Below are positions 35,665-46,621 of a stretch of DNA of 64,000 bases, in pieces; position 1 is the stretch's first letter, and each line of letters starts with the position of its first letter. Made by a program: the position numbers and the translations under genes. A model generated the notes under the pieces. It was not told the origin of the DNA. It searched no databases and saw only the letters and a list, made by a program, of their open reading frames with translations. Source of the DNA: Hyphomicrobiales bacterium (lineage in GTDB: Bacteria > Pseudomonadota > Alphaproteobacteria > Rhizobiales > Rhizobiaceae); NCBI GenBank assembly GCA_900468535.1, contig UBTY01000032.1:1-64000 (forward strand), written 5' to 3'.

Positions 35665-36939
35665 ATGAACATGCAGACGACGAGCCGCCAGACCGCCGCG
35701 GAAGCGGCGCTCATCGAGGCTTTCAACAATCAGATCGGCGAACTGCCTGGCGACGGTTCGGTCATCGCCATCCGCGACCGCCTGCTTGACGACCTGAAGA
35801 AGGCCGGTCTGCCGACGCGTCGCGTCGAAGCCTGGCACTACACCGACCTCAAGACGCTGCTGCGCGCCATTCCGGAGCAGGCCGGCGACGCCGGCTCCGA
35901 AGCCCGCGATCCGCTGGTCGAAGAGTCCTCTGTTCTCTCGGTCATTCAGGGCGTTCCCAACCTCAAGGCTTCGGTCGATGGCCTCGACGTTTCCGGCTAC
36001 GCGGCCCAGCTGTCAAACGGCACGGCTGCGACGAGCCTCGGCGCGCTCGGAAACGACGACGCGATCGGCCGCATCAACGGCAGCTTCGTGCGCGATGGCT
36101 ATGTCATCGACGTTGCCGCTGACACTTCGCTTGAAGAGCCTCTGGAGATCCAGTTCGTTCACGCCGGTGGCCAGGCGCATACGCGCCTGCCTGTCAGCTT
36201 CGGCGCCAACGCCAAGGCTGTTGTCATCGAGCGTCACCTGGCAGTGACGTCGGATGCTGCCTTCGTGTCGCATGTCAGTGACATCACGGTCGGAGAAGGC
36301 GCCGAGCTTACCTGGATCATCGTCCAGCAGCAGGGTGCCGAGGATACGCATCTCGGCCAGATCCGCGTCGACCTCGGCGCCGATGCGAAGCTGAAGCTTT
36401 TCGTCATCAATGCCGGCGGCAAGCTGGTTCGCCAGGAGCTGCACATCAAGGTGACGGGCGAGGGTGCGGATCTGACGCTGCGCGGCATCAACCTGCTGGG
36501 CGCCGAAACGCATACTGATGTGACCATGGTTCTCGGCCACAACGTTCCGCACACGGGTTCCACCGAAGTCATCCGCAACGTGGTCTTCGACCGCGCCAAG
36601 GGTGTCTTCCAGGGCATGATCCGCGTTGCGCCGGATGCGCAGAAGACCGATGCCAAGATGGCGTGCAACACGCTGTTGATGTCCGACGACGCCGAATTCT
36701 CGGTGAAGCCGGAGCTTGAGATCTTCGCTGACGACGTCCAGTGCGGCCACGGCGCAACCGTTGCGGATATCGACCACAACCATCTCTACTATCTGATGGC
36801 TCGCGGCATTCCGGAGAACAAGGCGCGTGCCATGCTCGTCAACGCCTTCGTCGCCGAGATCGTCGAGGAACTGGAAGACGAAGCCCTCGTCGAGTCGCTG
36901 GAAAGCGTGATCTCGGCTTGGCTCGAAAAGCACGCCTGA
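35665..36939 (+). CDS. sufD: Fe-S cluster assembly subunit SufD
   Basis: SufD pairs with SufB to form the scaffold and helps iron entry. The 424-residue protein has the conserved N-terminal helix region (RRVEAWHYTDLKTLLR) and the right-handed beta-helix core, ending in the family motif DDVQCGHGATV followed by a short helical domain (YYLMARGIPENKARAMLVNAF). The key histidine and cysteine of the SufB-SufD interface lie in that CGHG segment. Length and order after sufC are normal. Confidence 0.97.
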   Translation: MNMQTTSRQTAAEAALIEAFNNQIGELPGDGSVIAIRDRLLDDLKKAGLPTRRVEAWHYTDLKTLLRAIPEQAGDAGSEARDPLVEESSVLSVIQGVPNLKASVDGLDVSGYAAQLSNGTAATSLGALGNDDAIGRINGSFVRDGYVIDVAADTSLEEPLEIQFVHAGGQAHTRLPVSFGANAKAVVIERHLAVTSDAAFVSHVSDITVGEGAELTWIIVQQQGAEDTHLGQIRVDLGADAKLKLFVINAGGKLVRQELHIKVTGEGADLTLRGINLLGAETHTDVTMVLGHNVPHTGSTEVIRNVVFDRAKGVFQGMIRVAPDAQKTDAKMACNTLLMSDDAEFSVKPELEIFADDVQCGHGATVADIDHNHLYYLMARGIPENKARAMLVNAFVAEIVEELEDEALVESLESVISAWLEKHA

Positions 36940-36951
36940 TCGGATAGCGAA

Positions 36952-38193
36952 ATGGACAAGATAGTTCCGGCCACAGCATACGACGTCGAAGCCATTCGCA
37001 GGGATTTTCCGATCCTTGCGAAGGAAGTCTATGGCAAGCCGCTGGTCTATCTCGACAACGGCGCCTCCGCACAGAAACCGCAGGTCGTCATCGATGCGAT
37101 CTCGAACGCTTATTCGAACGAGTATGCGAACGTTCATCGCGGCCTGCATTTTCTGTCTAATGCGGCAACAGACGCCTATGAGGGTGCTCGCGAGAAGGTC
37201 AGGCGCTTCCTGAATGCGCCCGATGTCAACGACATCATCTTCACGAAGTCTTCGACGGAAGCGATCAACACCGTCGCCTATGGCTGGGGCATGCCAAAGA
37301 TCGGCGAAGGCGACGAGATCGTCATCTCGATCATGGAGCATCACTCCAACATCGTGCCGTGGCATTTCATCCGCGAGCGGCAGGGCGCCAAGCTGGTCTG
37401 GGTGCCTGTTGACGACGAGGGCGCGTTCCATATCGAGGATTTCGAAAAGAGCCTGACGGAGCGGACGAAGCTCGTTGCCATCACGCATATGTCAAACGCG
37501 CTCGGCACCGTTGTTCCGGTCAAGGAAATCTGCCGCATCGCGCATGAGCGCGGTATTCCTGTGCTGGTCGACGGTTCGCAGGGCGCCGTCCACATGCCTG
37601 TCGATGTGCAGGATATCGATTGCGACTGGTATGTGATGACCGGCCACAAGCTCTATGGGCCGTCGGGCATCGGTGTGCTCTACGGCAAGAAGGATCGGCT
37701 TCGCGAGATGCGGCCCTTCCAGGGCGGTGGCGAGATGATCTTCGAGGTGACGGAGGATGCCGTGACCTACAACGATCCGCCGCATCGCTTCGAAGCCGGA
37801 ACACCGCCGATCGTGCAAGCAATCGGGCTCGGCTATGCGCTTGATTACATGGAGAAGGTCGGCCGCGAAGCGATTGCACGTCACGAGGCTGATCTCGCTG
37901 CCTACGCGGCGGAGCGGCTGCAGGCGGTGAACTCGTTGAAAGTGTTCGGCACGGCGCCGGGCAAGGGCGGTATCTTCTCGTTCGAGCTTGCCGGCCTGCA
38001 TGCTCATGACGTCTCGATGGTGATCGATCGTCAGGGTGTTGCGGTGCGCGCAGGCACACATTGCGCCATGCCGCTCTTGAAACGCTTCGGCGTCACCTCC
38101 ACATGCCGCGCGTCCTTCGGGATGTACAATACACGGGCCGAGGTCGATGCCTTGGCTGATGCGCTTGATTATGCGCGCAAGTTCTTTGCTTAG
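36952..38193 (+). CDS. sufS: Cysteine desulfurase SufS
   Basis: This is a group II desulfurase of 413 residues. Features are YLDNGASAQKP, FTKSSTEAINTVA, EHHSNIVPW, the PLP lysine in MTGHKLYGPSG and the active cysteine C371 in RAGTHCAMPLLK. It supplies sulfur to the SufBCD scaffold. A group I enzyme opens the same operon, so this is the second (S1) desulfurase of the Agrobacterium-type suf layout. No sufE or sufU activator gene was seen nearby. The stop codon lies inside a palindrome that begins a dispersed repeat. Confidence 0.96.
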   Translation: MDKIVPATAYDVEAIRRDFPILAKEVYGKPLVYLDNGASAQKPQVVIDAISNAYSNEYANVHRGLHFLSNAATDAYEGAREKVRRFLNAPDVNDIIFTKSSTEAINTVAYGWGMPKIGEGDEIVISIMEHHSNIVPWHFIRERQGAKLVWVPVDDEGAFHIEDFEKSLTERTKLVAITHMSNALGTVVPVKEICRIAHERGIPVLVDGSQGAVHMPVDVQDIDCDWYVMTGHKLYGPSGIGVLYGKKDRLREMRPFQGGGEMIFEVTEDAVTYNDPPHRFEAGTPPIVQAIGLGYALDYMEKVGREAIARHEADLAAYAAERLQAVNSLKVFGTAPGKGGIFSFELAGLHAHDVSMVIDRQGVAVRAGTHCAMPLLKRFGVTSTCRASFGMYNTRAEVDALADALDYARKFFA

Positions 38194-38277
38194 AGCGATA
38201 CGCTCTAAGCCGTTGTTTCTACGCAGTTCCGGACGGAAAACCGCTTCGCACTTTTCCTGGAATTGCTCTAAGGAGTG
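38190..38277. repeat. Rhizobial-type dispersed intergenic repeat
   Basis: The sufS-sufT gap starts with a perfect palindrome TTAGAGCG-ata-CGCTCTAA (38190-38208) and continues with a segment (about 38213-38272) of the kind that recurs between genes in Rhizobium genomes, containing GGACGGAAAACCGC and TTTTCCTGGAATTGCTC. A 12-base part of the palindrome, AGCGATACGCTC, occurs again in inverse orientation at 52352-52363 before the doxX gene. The right end supplies the AAGGAG of sufT. The family identity is from memory and needs a search. Confidence 0.55.
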
Positions 38278-38283
38278 CTCCAT

Positions 38284-38664
38284 ATGAGCCTGGACGAAAG
38301 CGAACAGAAGATCGACGTGCGCGAAGGCATCGTGCATTCCAGCATTCCTGCCGACGAACTGGCGCGCCTCAGCGACGATGTGATTTCGGCGCTGAAAACG
38401 GTCTATGACCCTGAAATTCCGGCCGACATCTTCGAGCTCGGGCTGGTCTACAAGATCGATATCGAAGACGATCGCATGGTGAAGATCATGATGACGCTGA
38501 CGGCGCCGGGCTGCCCCGTTGCCGGCGAGATGCCGGGCTGGGTCGAAAATGCCGTCGGTGCTGTCGAGGGCGTATCCGGCGTTGAGGTTGCGATGACCTT
38601 CGATCCGCCGTGGACGCCTGATCGCATGTCGGAAGAGGCGCAGGTCGCGGTCGGCTGGTACTGA
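38284..38664 (+). CDS. sufT: SufT family Fe-S maturation protein (DUF59; SufX position)
   Basis: The 126-residue protein is a MIP18/DUF59 domain: VYDPEIPADIFELGLVYKID, MTLTAPGCPVAGEMPGW with the conserved cysteine, and VAMTFDPPWTPDRMSEEA. SufT proteins help Fe-S protein maturation when iron or cluster demand is stressed. An AAGGAG eight bases before the ATG at 38284 fixes the start; it lies at the end of a dispersed repeat. It matches the gene called sufX in the Agrobacterium operon. Confidence 0.93.
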   Translation: MSLDESEQKIDVREGIVHSSIPADELARLSDDVISALKTVYDPEIPADIFELGLVYKIDIEDDRMVKIMMTLTAPGCPVAGEMPGWVENAVGAVEGVSGVEVAMTFDPPWTPDRMSEEAQVAVGWY

Positions 38665-38769
38665 TCTGCTCATGTCGGGCGGCTGGTATTGATCGATTAA
38701 GCTGCTGGCACTACATTTGAATCGTGAAACGCCGGACCTTTAATCCGTGCGCGGAAGGAGAAGAGGCCG

Positions 38770-39162
38770 ATGGGCTTTGCAGTAATGAGCATGACGGAGG
38801 CCGCCGCGAACCGCGTGAAGGCTATCGTCGAAAACTCCGGGCCGGAAGCCAAGGGGCTTCGCGTGGGGATCAAGAAGGGCGGTTGCGCAGGGATGGAATA
38901 CACCATCGATCTCGTGACCGATCCGAACGCAAAGGACGACCTCATCGAGCGCGATGGCGCGAAGGTCTGGATCGAACCGTCGGCAGTGCTCTATCTGCTT
39001 GGCACTGAAATGGGCTTTGAAAGCACGACATTGCGTTCGGGCTTCACCTTCACCAATCCGAATCAGACTTCCGCCTGCGGCTGCGGCGAATCCGTCGAGC
39101 TGAAGCCGGCCGACCTCGCGGCTCTGGCCGCACAAGGCAATGCCGTCGTGCCGGCGCACTGA
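38770..39162 (+). CDS. sufA: A-type Fe-S carrier SufA
   Basis: The 130-residue protein is an A-type carrier that receives clusters from the scaffold and passes them to client proteins. The three cluster-binding cysteines are visible: C39 in KKGGCAGMEY and C103/C105 in SACGCGES. AAGGAG precedes the ATG at 38770. It is the last gene of the suf operon and is followed by an intrinsic terminator. Confidence 0.96.
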   Translation: MGFAVMSMTEAAANRVKAIVENSGPEAKGLRVGIKKGGCAGMEYTIDLVTDPNAKDDLIERDGAKVWIEPSAVLYLLGTEMGFESTTLRSGFTFTNPNQTSACGCGESVELKPADLAALAAQGNAVVPAH

Positions 39163-39188
39163 TTGTCACAATCGACCGAATTATCGAT

Positions 39189-39214
39189 AAGGCCGCCGTC
39201 TCGGTGGCCTTTTT
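39189..39214 (+). terminator. Intrinsic terminator of the suf operon
   Basis: AAGGCCGCC at 39189-39197 pairs with GGTGGCCTT at 39203-39211 (one G-T pair) around a five-base loop and is followed by TTTTC. It lies 27 bases after the sufA stop and should end the operon. Confidence 0.85.
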
Positions 39215-39298
39215 CATTTTACCTCTTCTCAACCGGGCTTTAGAGCCTTTGGCGACAAGCCGCGCCATTGCCTCGCGGAAGAGGAATAGACTGACGAA

Positions 39299-39916
39299 AT
39301 GCTTTTGTTGTTCCTGAAAGGCGCTCTTCTGGGTGTCATCATCACCGCGCCGCTCGGACCGATCGGGATGCTCTGCATCAACCGGACGCTCGAGCGCGGC
39401 TTTACCGCGGGTTTTTCGTGTGGTCTCGGAACCGCGGTTGGCGACGCAAGCTATGCGCTTGTGGCGGTGACGGGTATCGCGGTCTTTCAGCAGACGATGT
39501 CGTTGGCAACGCTACCCTTGGCAATTGGCGGCGGTCTTCTCTTGCTGTGGCTCGGCTATCGCGGACTCACCCATGATCCGATACAGGCTGCCGATATCAA
39601 GGCAGGCGGGCTCCTTGGAACGACGTTGGCGACATTCCTGCTGACGGTCTCCAACCCTGCGACAATCCTGTCGTTTGGAGCTCTCTTCGCCGGCTTTGGC
39701 CTTACGGAGGAAACGCGGCGTTTCAGCTCCGCCGTCATTGTCGGTGGCGTCTTCAGCGGTTCGCTTGCCTGGTGGTTCTTCCTCAGTGGCGCGGTCAGCC
39801 TCGCCAGAAGGCGGCTGCCGCAGGATTTCACTGGTAAAGTGCTTCGCGCCACGAGCTATTTGCTGATTGCATTCGGCGTTCTGGCGCTTGGCTCCGCGGC
39901 TTATTCATTTCTCTAG
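39299..39916 (+). CDS. LysE/RhtB family exporter
   Basis: A 205-residue protein with six hydrophobic segments and the LysE-family start LLLFLKGALLGVIITAPLGPIGMLCINRTLERG. The third segment contains LSNPATILSF-type text (TVSNPATILSFGALF), another family mark. Members export amino acids or related small molecules through the inner membrane; the substrate here cannot be read. It is convergent with the carrier-protein gene. Confidence 0.92.
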   Translation: MLLLFLKGALLGVIITAPLGPIGMLCINRTLERGFTAGFSCGLGTAVGDASYALVAVTGIAVFQQTMSLATLPLAIGGGLLLLWLGYRGLTHDPIQAADIKAGGLLGTTLATFLLTVSNPATILSFGALFAGFGLTEETRRFSSAVIVGGVFSGSLAWWFFLSGAVSLARRRLPQDFTGKVLRATSYLLIAFGVLALGSAAYSFL

Positions 39917-39937
39917 CGGAGCTTGGGTCCGCTAGGA

Positions 39938-40291
39938 CTAGAAAATACCGATATCGGCGGCTGCGACCAGCGTCCGTTCTACTGCGCCAGCGAATAGTAT
40001 CGTTCCCATGCCAAGCAGGCCAGGCAAGCTGCTGCCGCCGCTGACGACACGTGTGTCCTCGCTCAAATGCCGGATGTTTTGCTCGATCGCTGTAATGCTT
40101 TCGAAGGTGGCCTTCTTCAGAAGTTCATCGGGAAACTCGACGTCAAAGACTTCCTCGAGGCGCATCATCAACTGAACGCACGCAAACGACGTCAATCCAA
40201 CATCAAAAAGGTTCTGGGTGTTTGAAATCTCGTTTGCATCGACTGCAAGTTTGGCATGGCTTGCAAGAGCTCTACGGATTTTACTTTCCAT
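39938..40291 (-). CDS. Atypical acyl/aminoacyl carrier protein
   Basis: The protein of 117 residues is a carrier-protein domain in its first 75 residues. The phosphopantetheine site is S35 in FDVGLTSFACVQLM. The pattern GLTSFACVQLMMRLEEVFDV and EFPDELLKKATFESI resembles, from memory, the carrier proteins of Agrobacterium and Bradyrhizobium that are charged by seryl-tRNA-synthetase-like amino acid:carrier protein ligases, more than AcpP or AcpXL. A hydrophobic tail of about 35 residues (LPGLLGMGTILFAG) is unusual. No ligase or synthase gene is adjacent. GGAG nine bases upstream favours the ATG at 40291 over that at 40300. Confidence 0.85.
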   Translation of the reverse strand: MESKIRRALASHAKLAVDANEISNTQNLFDVGLTSFACVQLMMRLEEVFDVEFPDELLKKATFESITAIEQNIRHLSEDTRVVSGGSSLPGLLGMGTILFAGAVERTLVAAADIGIF

Positions 40292-40621
40292 CGGTCGCAT
40301 CTCCGCATCAATATTTCAATTAGCACGCTACACAAAGAAAGCGTCTACTCCAACTTACCAAAAAGTTGATAGAGTAGTTTTGCTGAATTGAAGTATAAAT
40401 TTATTGTGACCAGAATCTGTATTTATGGTACTACGCAGTTCCGCGCGATCGTTTCGATTTCTGGTTGATTTTCCGTAATATTGTTTTTCATGAATATGTT
40501 TTTGATCCTGCTCAGATCATGAATTCTGCGAGAATCGCTTGACCATGCTGTGACGTCATGTGCGATAGCTGCATCGCCGGGAACGACGTCACGCTTCTGC
40601 GGCGCTCGAGGAAACCTGTTC
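40292..40621. other. AT-rich intergenic region without a convincing gene
   Basis: These 330 bases between the divergent carrier-protein and cupin genes are clearly richer in A and T than the rest of the window, most strongly at 40305-40500. They contain a large inverted repeat at 40345-40377 and no reading frame with a good ribosome binding site. They probably hold both promoters. The base composition may mark a recently gained segment. Confidence 0.5.
40345..40377. promoter_or_regulatory. Large inverted repeat in the carrier-protein leader
   Basis: CTACTCCAACTT at 40345-40356 is matched by AAGTTG at 40363-40368 and GAGTAG at 40372-40377, giving twelve paired bases with a three-base bulge and a six-base loop. 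It lies 54-86 bases upstream of the carrier-protein start. It could be an operator or a hairpin in the mRNA leader. Confidence 0.55.
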
Positions 40622-41098
40622 ATGACCATCCAGATGTCTCACTCCCGATCGACAGAGGGTGTCATCAAGATACCCGCGATCGGGCTGGAACTCAGCGTTC
40701 GGGTTGATCCTTCGACAACGGGCGGAGCGTTCTGCTTCATCGACACTGTCAACGCCCCGGGCTTCGGGCCGCCTCGCCATCGGCACAGGGAGACTGAGGT
40801 CTTCCGGGTGATGGAGGGTCGTTATCTGTTCGAGGTCGATGGCGCACAGTTCTACGCCGAGGAAGGGGATGTCGTTACTGTTCCGGGTGGGGCGGCGCAC
40901 GCCTTCGTCAACGTCACCGACCGGCCCGCGCGACAGTATATTCTCATCGCGCCTGGGCTTGATGCAAAAGCCTTCTTTCTCGGGCTTGCCGGCGTCATGC
41001 GCGACGGACGACCGGATACCACGGCGCTCAACGTCTTCGCCAAAAACTGGGACGTGGAGTTTCTCGGGCCGCCACTGACCGTTCCGGCGGAAGGCTAG
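40622..41098 (+). CDS. Cupin-domain protein
   Basis: The 158-residue protein is a single cupin. The first metal-binding motif is PRHRHRETEVFRVMEGR (two histidines and a glutamate) and the second is VPGGAAHAFVN with one histidine, separated by an inter-motif loop of normal length. It could be a small dioxygenase, isomerase or binding protein; the family is too broad to assign a reaction. GAGGAAA precedes the ATG at 40622. It is divergent from the carrier-protein gene across an AT-rich region. Confidence 0.85.
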   Translation: MTIQMSHSRSTEGVIKIPAIGLELSVRVDPSTTGGAFCFIDTVNAPGFGPPRHRHRETEVFRVMEGRYLFEVDGAQFYAEEGDVVTVPGGAAHAFVNVTDRPARQYILIAPGLDAKAFFLGLAGVMRDGRPDTTALNVFAKNWDVEFLGPPLTVPAEG

Positions 41099-41106
41099 GC
41101 TCCCCC

Positions 41107-41379
41107 TCAATCCTTTTTGATATCGATACCAGCCTCAACGGCGGCGGCGATGAAAGCCGTGCGGGCGTCCTCGTTGCTCCGCTTGCCCTTGATGACGTCG
41201 GCGCAGATGAGCAGTGCCTTGTCGAGCGCGGGGCCATCTTCCGTCGGCCAATCCTCGATCATTGCCCAAGAGGCCGCCTGGGTGGTGGCGATAGTGACGT
41301 ATTGGCCGGGTTCTTCGAGCGCCAGCACGACAGGCTTCGGCCAGGGCTGCTGGGTGAGATCGCCGTCGGATTTTGCCAT
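41107..41379 (-). CDS. DUF982 protein
   Basis: A 90-residue soluble protein of the DUF982 family, which is nearly confined to Rhizobiales. The core reads VTIATTQAASWAMIEDWPTEDGPALDKALLIC-like text, seen here as SWAMIEDWPTEDGPALDKAL, followed by GKRSNEDARTAFIAAA. Members often occur in many copies per genome and have no known function. It is tail-to-tail with the cupin gene with eight bases between stops. Confidence 0.85.
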   Translation of the reverse strand: MAKSDGDLTQQPWPKPVVLALEEPGQYVTIATTQAASWAMIEDWPTEDGPALDKALLICADVIKGKRSNEDARTAFIAAAVEAGIDIKKD

Positions 41380-41420
41380 GGGACTGGTCGCCTGTTGTCG
41401 GTTGCGGAGTGGCGGTCTGC

Positions 41421-42068
41421 TTAAAGCGGCGAGCGGGCGGCGGCAAGCGGAAAGAAGCGGGATGTCAGCCATTGACCGATGATCGCGGGTTCGCCGTCGT
41501 GGAGGTGGTGGTCGGTCGGCGAGGCATGGCTGGTGACGTCTGCGCCGGCGGCTTGGAACTGCCTGGCGACGTGAATGGCGTCCTCGGGTGCGCGGCGGTC
41601 GTCTCGGTCGCCGGAGAGGATGAGGATCGGTTTTTCGGGCATAGGCGGGATGATCGCGTCAGGATCCGGCGAGAGTGGGCGGATGAGGATGGCGCCGGCT
41701 GTGATGTCGGGTTCGCGGATCAGGAGGGAGGCGGAGATGATAGCGCCGTTCGAGAAGCCGAGGAGGATGGGTGGGCGGGCGATCAGGCCGGTTTCGATGG
41801 CGGCCGTGATGAAGGCGTGCAAGCGCTCCGTCTGGAGCGCGAGGTCGGCCCGGTCGAGTGTGCGGTCGGGGTTGCGGCGGAAGAAGGCGTAGCCGTTCTC
41901 CCAGGGGATGGGGCCGCGCAGCGACAGGTATGGCCAGCTGGGGTCTGCGGTGTTTGCCAGCGGCGGGAGTTCGGTTTCGTCGCGGCTGCTGCCGTGCAGG
42001 AGGAGGAGCGGTGGGCGGGCGTCGGTGGTTGGCGTTGCGCGGTAGTGAAAGCCTTGGAATTCGGGCAT
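41421..42068 (-). CDS. Phospholipase/carboxylesterase family hydrolase
   Basis: The 215-residue protein is an alpha/beta hydrolase of the YpfH/carboxylesterase 2 type. Visible marks are LLLLHGSSRDETEL, the nucleophile elbow GFSNGA at about residue 104, ILILSGDRDD with the acid residue, and SPTDHHLHDGE with the probable catalytic histidine. It should cleave short-chain esters in the cytoplasm. It ends 40 bases before the DUF982 gene on the same strand. Confidence 0.87.
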   Translation of the reverse strand: MPEFQGFHYRATPTTDARPPLLLLHGSSRDETELPPLANTADPSWPYLSLRGPIPWENGYAFFRRNPDRTLDRADLALQTERLHAFITAAIETGLIARPPILLGFSNGAIISASLLIREPDITAGAILIRPLSPDPDAIIPPMPEKPILILSGDRDDRRAPEDAIHVARQFQAAGADVTSHASPTDHHLHDGEPAIIGQWLTSRFFPLAAARSPL

Positions 42069-42114
42069 CGGGGTGCTGGCTTGGTGCTGTGACTGGACAC
42101 GAGATCGAGAATCA

Positions 42115-42140
42115 AAACGCCCGGACTAGGCCGGGCGTTT
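42115..42140 (-). terminator. Intrinsic terminator of the gcv operon
   Basis: AAACGCCCGG at 42115-42124 pairs with CCGGGCGTTT at 42131-42140 around a six-base loop. On the minus strand the stem ends in TTT and lies 15 bases past the gcvP stop. Confidence 0.82.
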
Positions 42141-42154
42141 CGCGTTTCATACCC

Positions 42155-45018
<2,864 letters not shown>

Positions 45019-45019
<1 letters not shown>

Positions 45020-45381
45020 TACGCGGTGAGCTCCTTGTAGGCCGCCTCGTCGAGCAGGCCATCGGCATCGGCGGCGTTGGCGAGCTTCAGCTTGAAGAAC
45101 CAGCCGGCGCCCTGGGGATCCGAGTTGACGAGCGAGGGGTCGGTGACGATTGCCGGGTTCACTTCGGTGATCTCGCCGTCCAGCGGACAATAGACGTCGG
45201 AAGCTGCTTTTACGGATTCGACCGTTGCGGCATTGTCATTCTTCGAGAAGGTCGCGCCGACTTCAGGCAGTTCGACGAAAACCAAGTCACCGAGCTGGTC
45301 GACGGCATAATTGGTGATCCCGACCGTCGCAACGCCGCCTTCGATCTTCAGCCACTCGTGTTCTTCGGTAAATTTCAGCAT
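45019..45381 (-). CDS. gcvH: Glycine cleavage system H protein
   Basis: GcvH carries the aminomethyl intermediate on a lipoyl group. The 120-residue protein has the lipoylation lysine K58 in ATVESVKAASDVYCPL and the usual start LKFTEEHEWLKIEGG. LipB and an uncharacterised ligase set would be needed for lipoylation; lipB lies about 17 kb away in this window. It is coupled to gcvP by a one-base stop/start overlap. Confidence 0.98.
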
Positions 45382-45405
45382 GATTGTTCTCTCCGGAAAA
45401 TGGTT

Positions 45406-46542
45406 TCAGCGTTTGTAGGTCGGGGTGATAAAGGGAAGGGCACTGACAGTAACGGGCAGGAACTTGCCGCGCACTTCGGCGTAAACCTCAGTCCCAACGG
45501 GAGCCTTGGCGATCGTGACATAGCCCATCGCAACAGGGTGCTCGACGGAGGGACCGAAGCCGCCTGATGTCACTTCACCGATCTCGGTCTTGCCCTCAGA
45601 ATCCGCAAAGAGCTTGGAGTGACCGCGAACCGGCGCCTTACCCTCGGGCTTCAGGCCGACACGGCGGCGGGTTGCGCCCTTTTCAAGCTCGGACAAAATG
45701 CGCTCTGCGCCAGGAAAACCGCCGGCACGGGCACCGCCCGTCTTGCGCGCCTTCTGCATGCCCCATTCAAGCGCGGCCTCGACGGGCGTCGTTGTCGTGT
45801 CAATGTCATTGCCGTAGAGGCAGAGGCCAGCTTCGAGGCGCAGGCTGTCGCGGGCGCCGAGGCCGATCGGCTCGACATCGGGATGTTCGAGCAACCGCTT
45901 GGTGACATCTTCGGCCTTGTCCGCCGGAATCGAGATTTCGAAGCCGTCTTCGCCGCTGTAGCCGGAGCGAGAGACAAGACAGGAAACGTCGTGCAGGCGG
46001 CAATGGCGCACGTCCATGAACTTCATGGCTGCGACGTCGGCCCAGAGTTCGGCCAGCACTTCGACAGCGCGCGGCCCCTGCAGTGCGATCAGCGCGCGAT
46101 CGAGGACAGTAATGTCGCAGGTGGCAGCGAGGTGCTTCTGGAGGTGCGCGACGTCTGCATCCTTGCAGACGGCGTTAACGACGACAAACAGGTGATCGTC
46201 GAGATGGGTGATCATCAGGTCGTCGAGGATGCCGCCGTTTTCATCCGTGAAGAAACCGTAGCGCTGGCGACCTTCCGCAAGACCGACGATATCGACGGGA
46301 ACCAGGCTCTCGAGCGCAAGAGCTACGTCTTCGTATTTGCCCGACTTTGCCTTGATGATGACCTGGCCCATATGGGACACGTCGAAGACGCCCGCGGATG
46401 TGCGGGTCTGGATATGTTCCTTCATGACGCCGGCCGGATATTGGACCGGCATGTCATAGCCAGCGAACGGCACCATGCGGGCGCCGAGCGACAGATGCAG
46501 CGCGTGAAGCGGAGTTTTCTTGAGGGCAGCAGTATCGTCCAA
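45406..46542 (-). CDS. gcvT: Glycine cleavage system T protein (aminomethyltransferase)
   Basis: GcvT releases ammonia from the aminomethyl-H-protein and makes methylene-tetrahydrofolate. Marks are KKTPLHALHLSLGARMVPFAGYDMPVQYP near the start (shown in parts: LGARMVPFAGYDMPV), FDVSHMGQ, and YSGEDGFEI. A TTG at 46542 is the likely start: GGAGG lies five bases before it and the family begins there, giving 378 residues. In-frame ATGs at 46575 and 46614 would start inside the riboswitch expression region. A glycine riboswitch lies upstream. Confidence 0.94.
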   Translation of the reverse strand: MDDTAALKKTPLHALHLSLGARMVPFAGYDMPVQYPAGVMKEHIQTRTSAGVFDVSHMGQVIIKAKSGKYEDVALALESLVPVDIVGLAEGRQRYGFFTDENGGILDDLMITHLDDHLFVVVNAVCKDADVAHLQKHLAATCDITVLDRALIALQGPRAVEVLAELWADVAAMKFMDVRHCRLHDVSCLVSRSGYSGEDGFEISIPADKAEDVTKRLLEHPDVEPIGLGARDSLRLEAGLCLYGNDIDTTTTPVEAALEWGMQKARKTGGARAGGFPGAERILSELEKGATRRRVGLKPEGKAPVRGHSKLFADSEGKTEIGEVTSGGFGPSVEHPVAMGYVTIAKAPVGTEVYAEVRGKFLPVTVSALPFITPTYKR

Positions 46543-46614
46543 CGACGCCTCCGGGGTTTGCGCCTGGAATTCCATGCGCGGGCTCAAATCTTCAGGCGCA
46601 GTTGCGCCTTGCAT
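46543..46614 (-). promoter_or_regulatory. Expression platform between riboswitch and gcvT
   Basis: Three segments compete on the minus-strand RNA. AGGCGC (complement of 46604-46609) can pair with the next GCGCCT (46594-46599) across an AACT loop. Alternatively the segment GCGCCTG (46593-46599) can pair with CAGGCGC (46560-46566), which brings a stem next to the GGAGG ribosome binding site at 46548-46552. This is a plausible switch for translation control; it has not been folded by computer. Confidence 0.5.
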
Positions 46615-46621
46615 TTCGAGC

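Noticed and set aside
36013..38673. Long minus-strand frames opposite sufD, sufS and sufT
   Set aside because: Shadows of three well-supported suf genes.
40423..40629. A 68-codon minus-strand frame in the AT-rich gap
   Set aside because: Half of it overlaps the cupin start region on the other strand, there is no ribosome binding site, and the product looks random.
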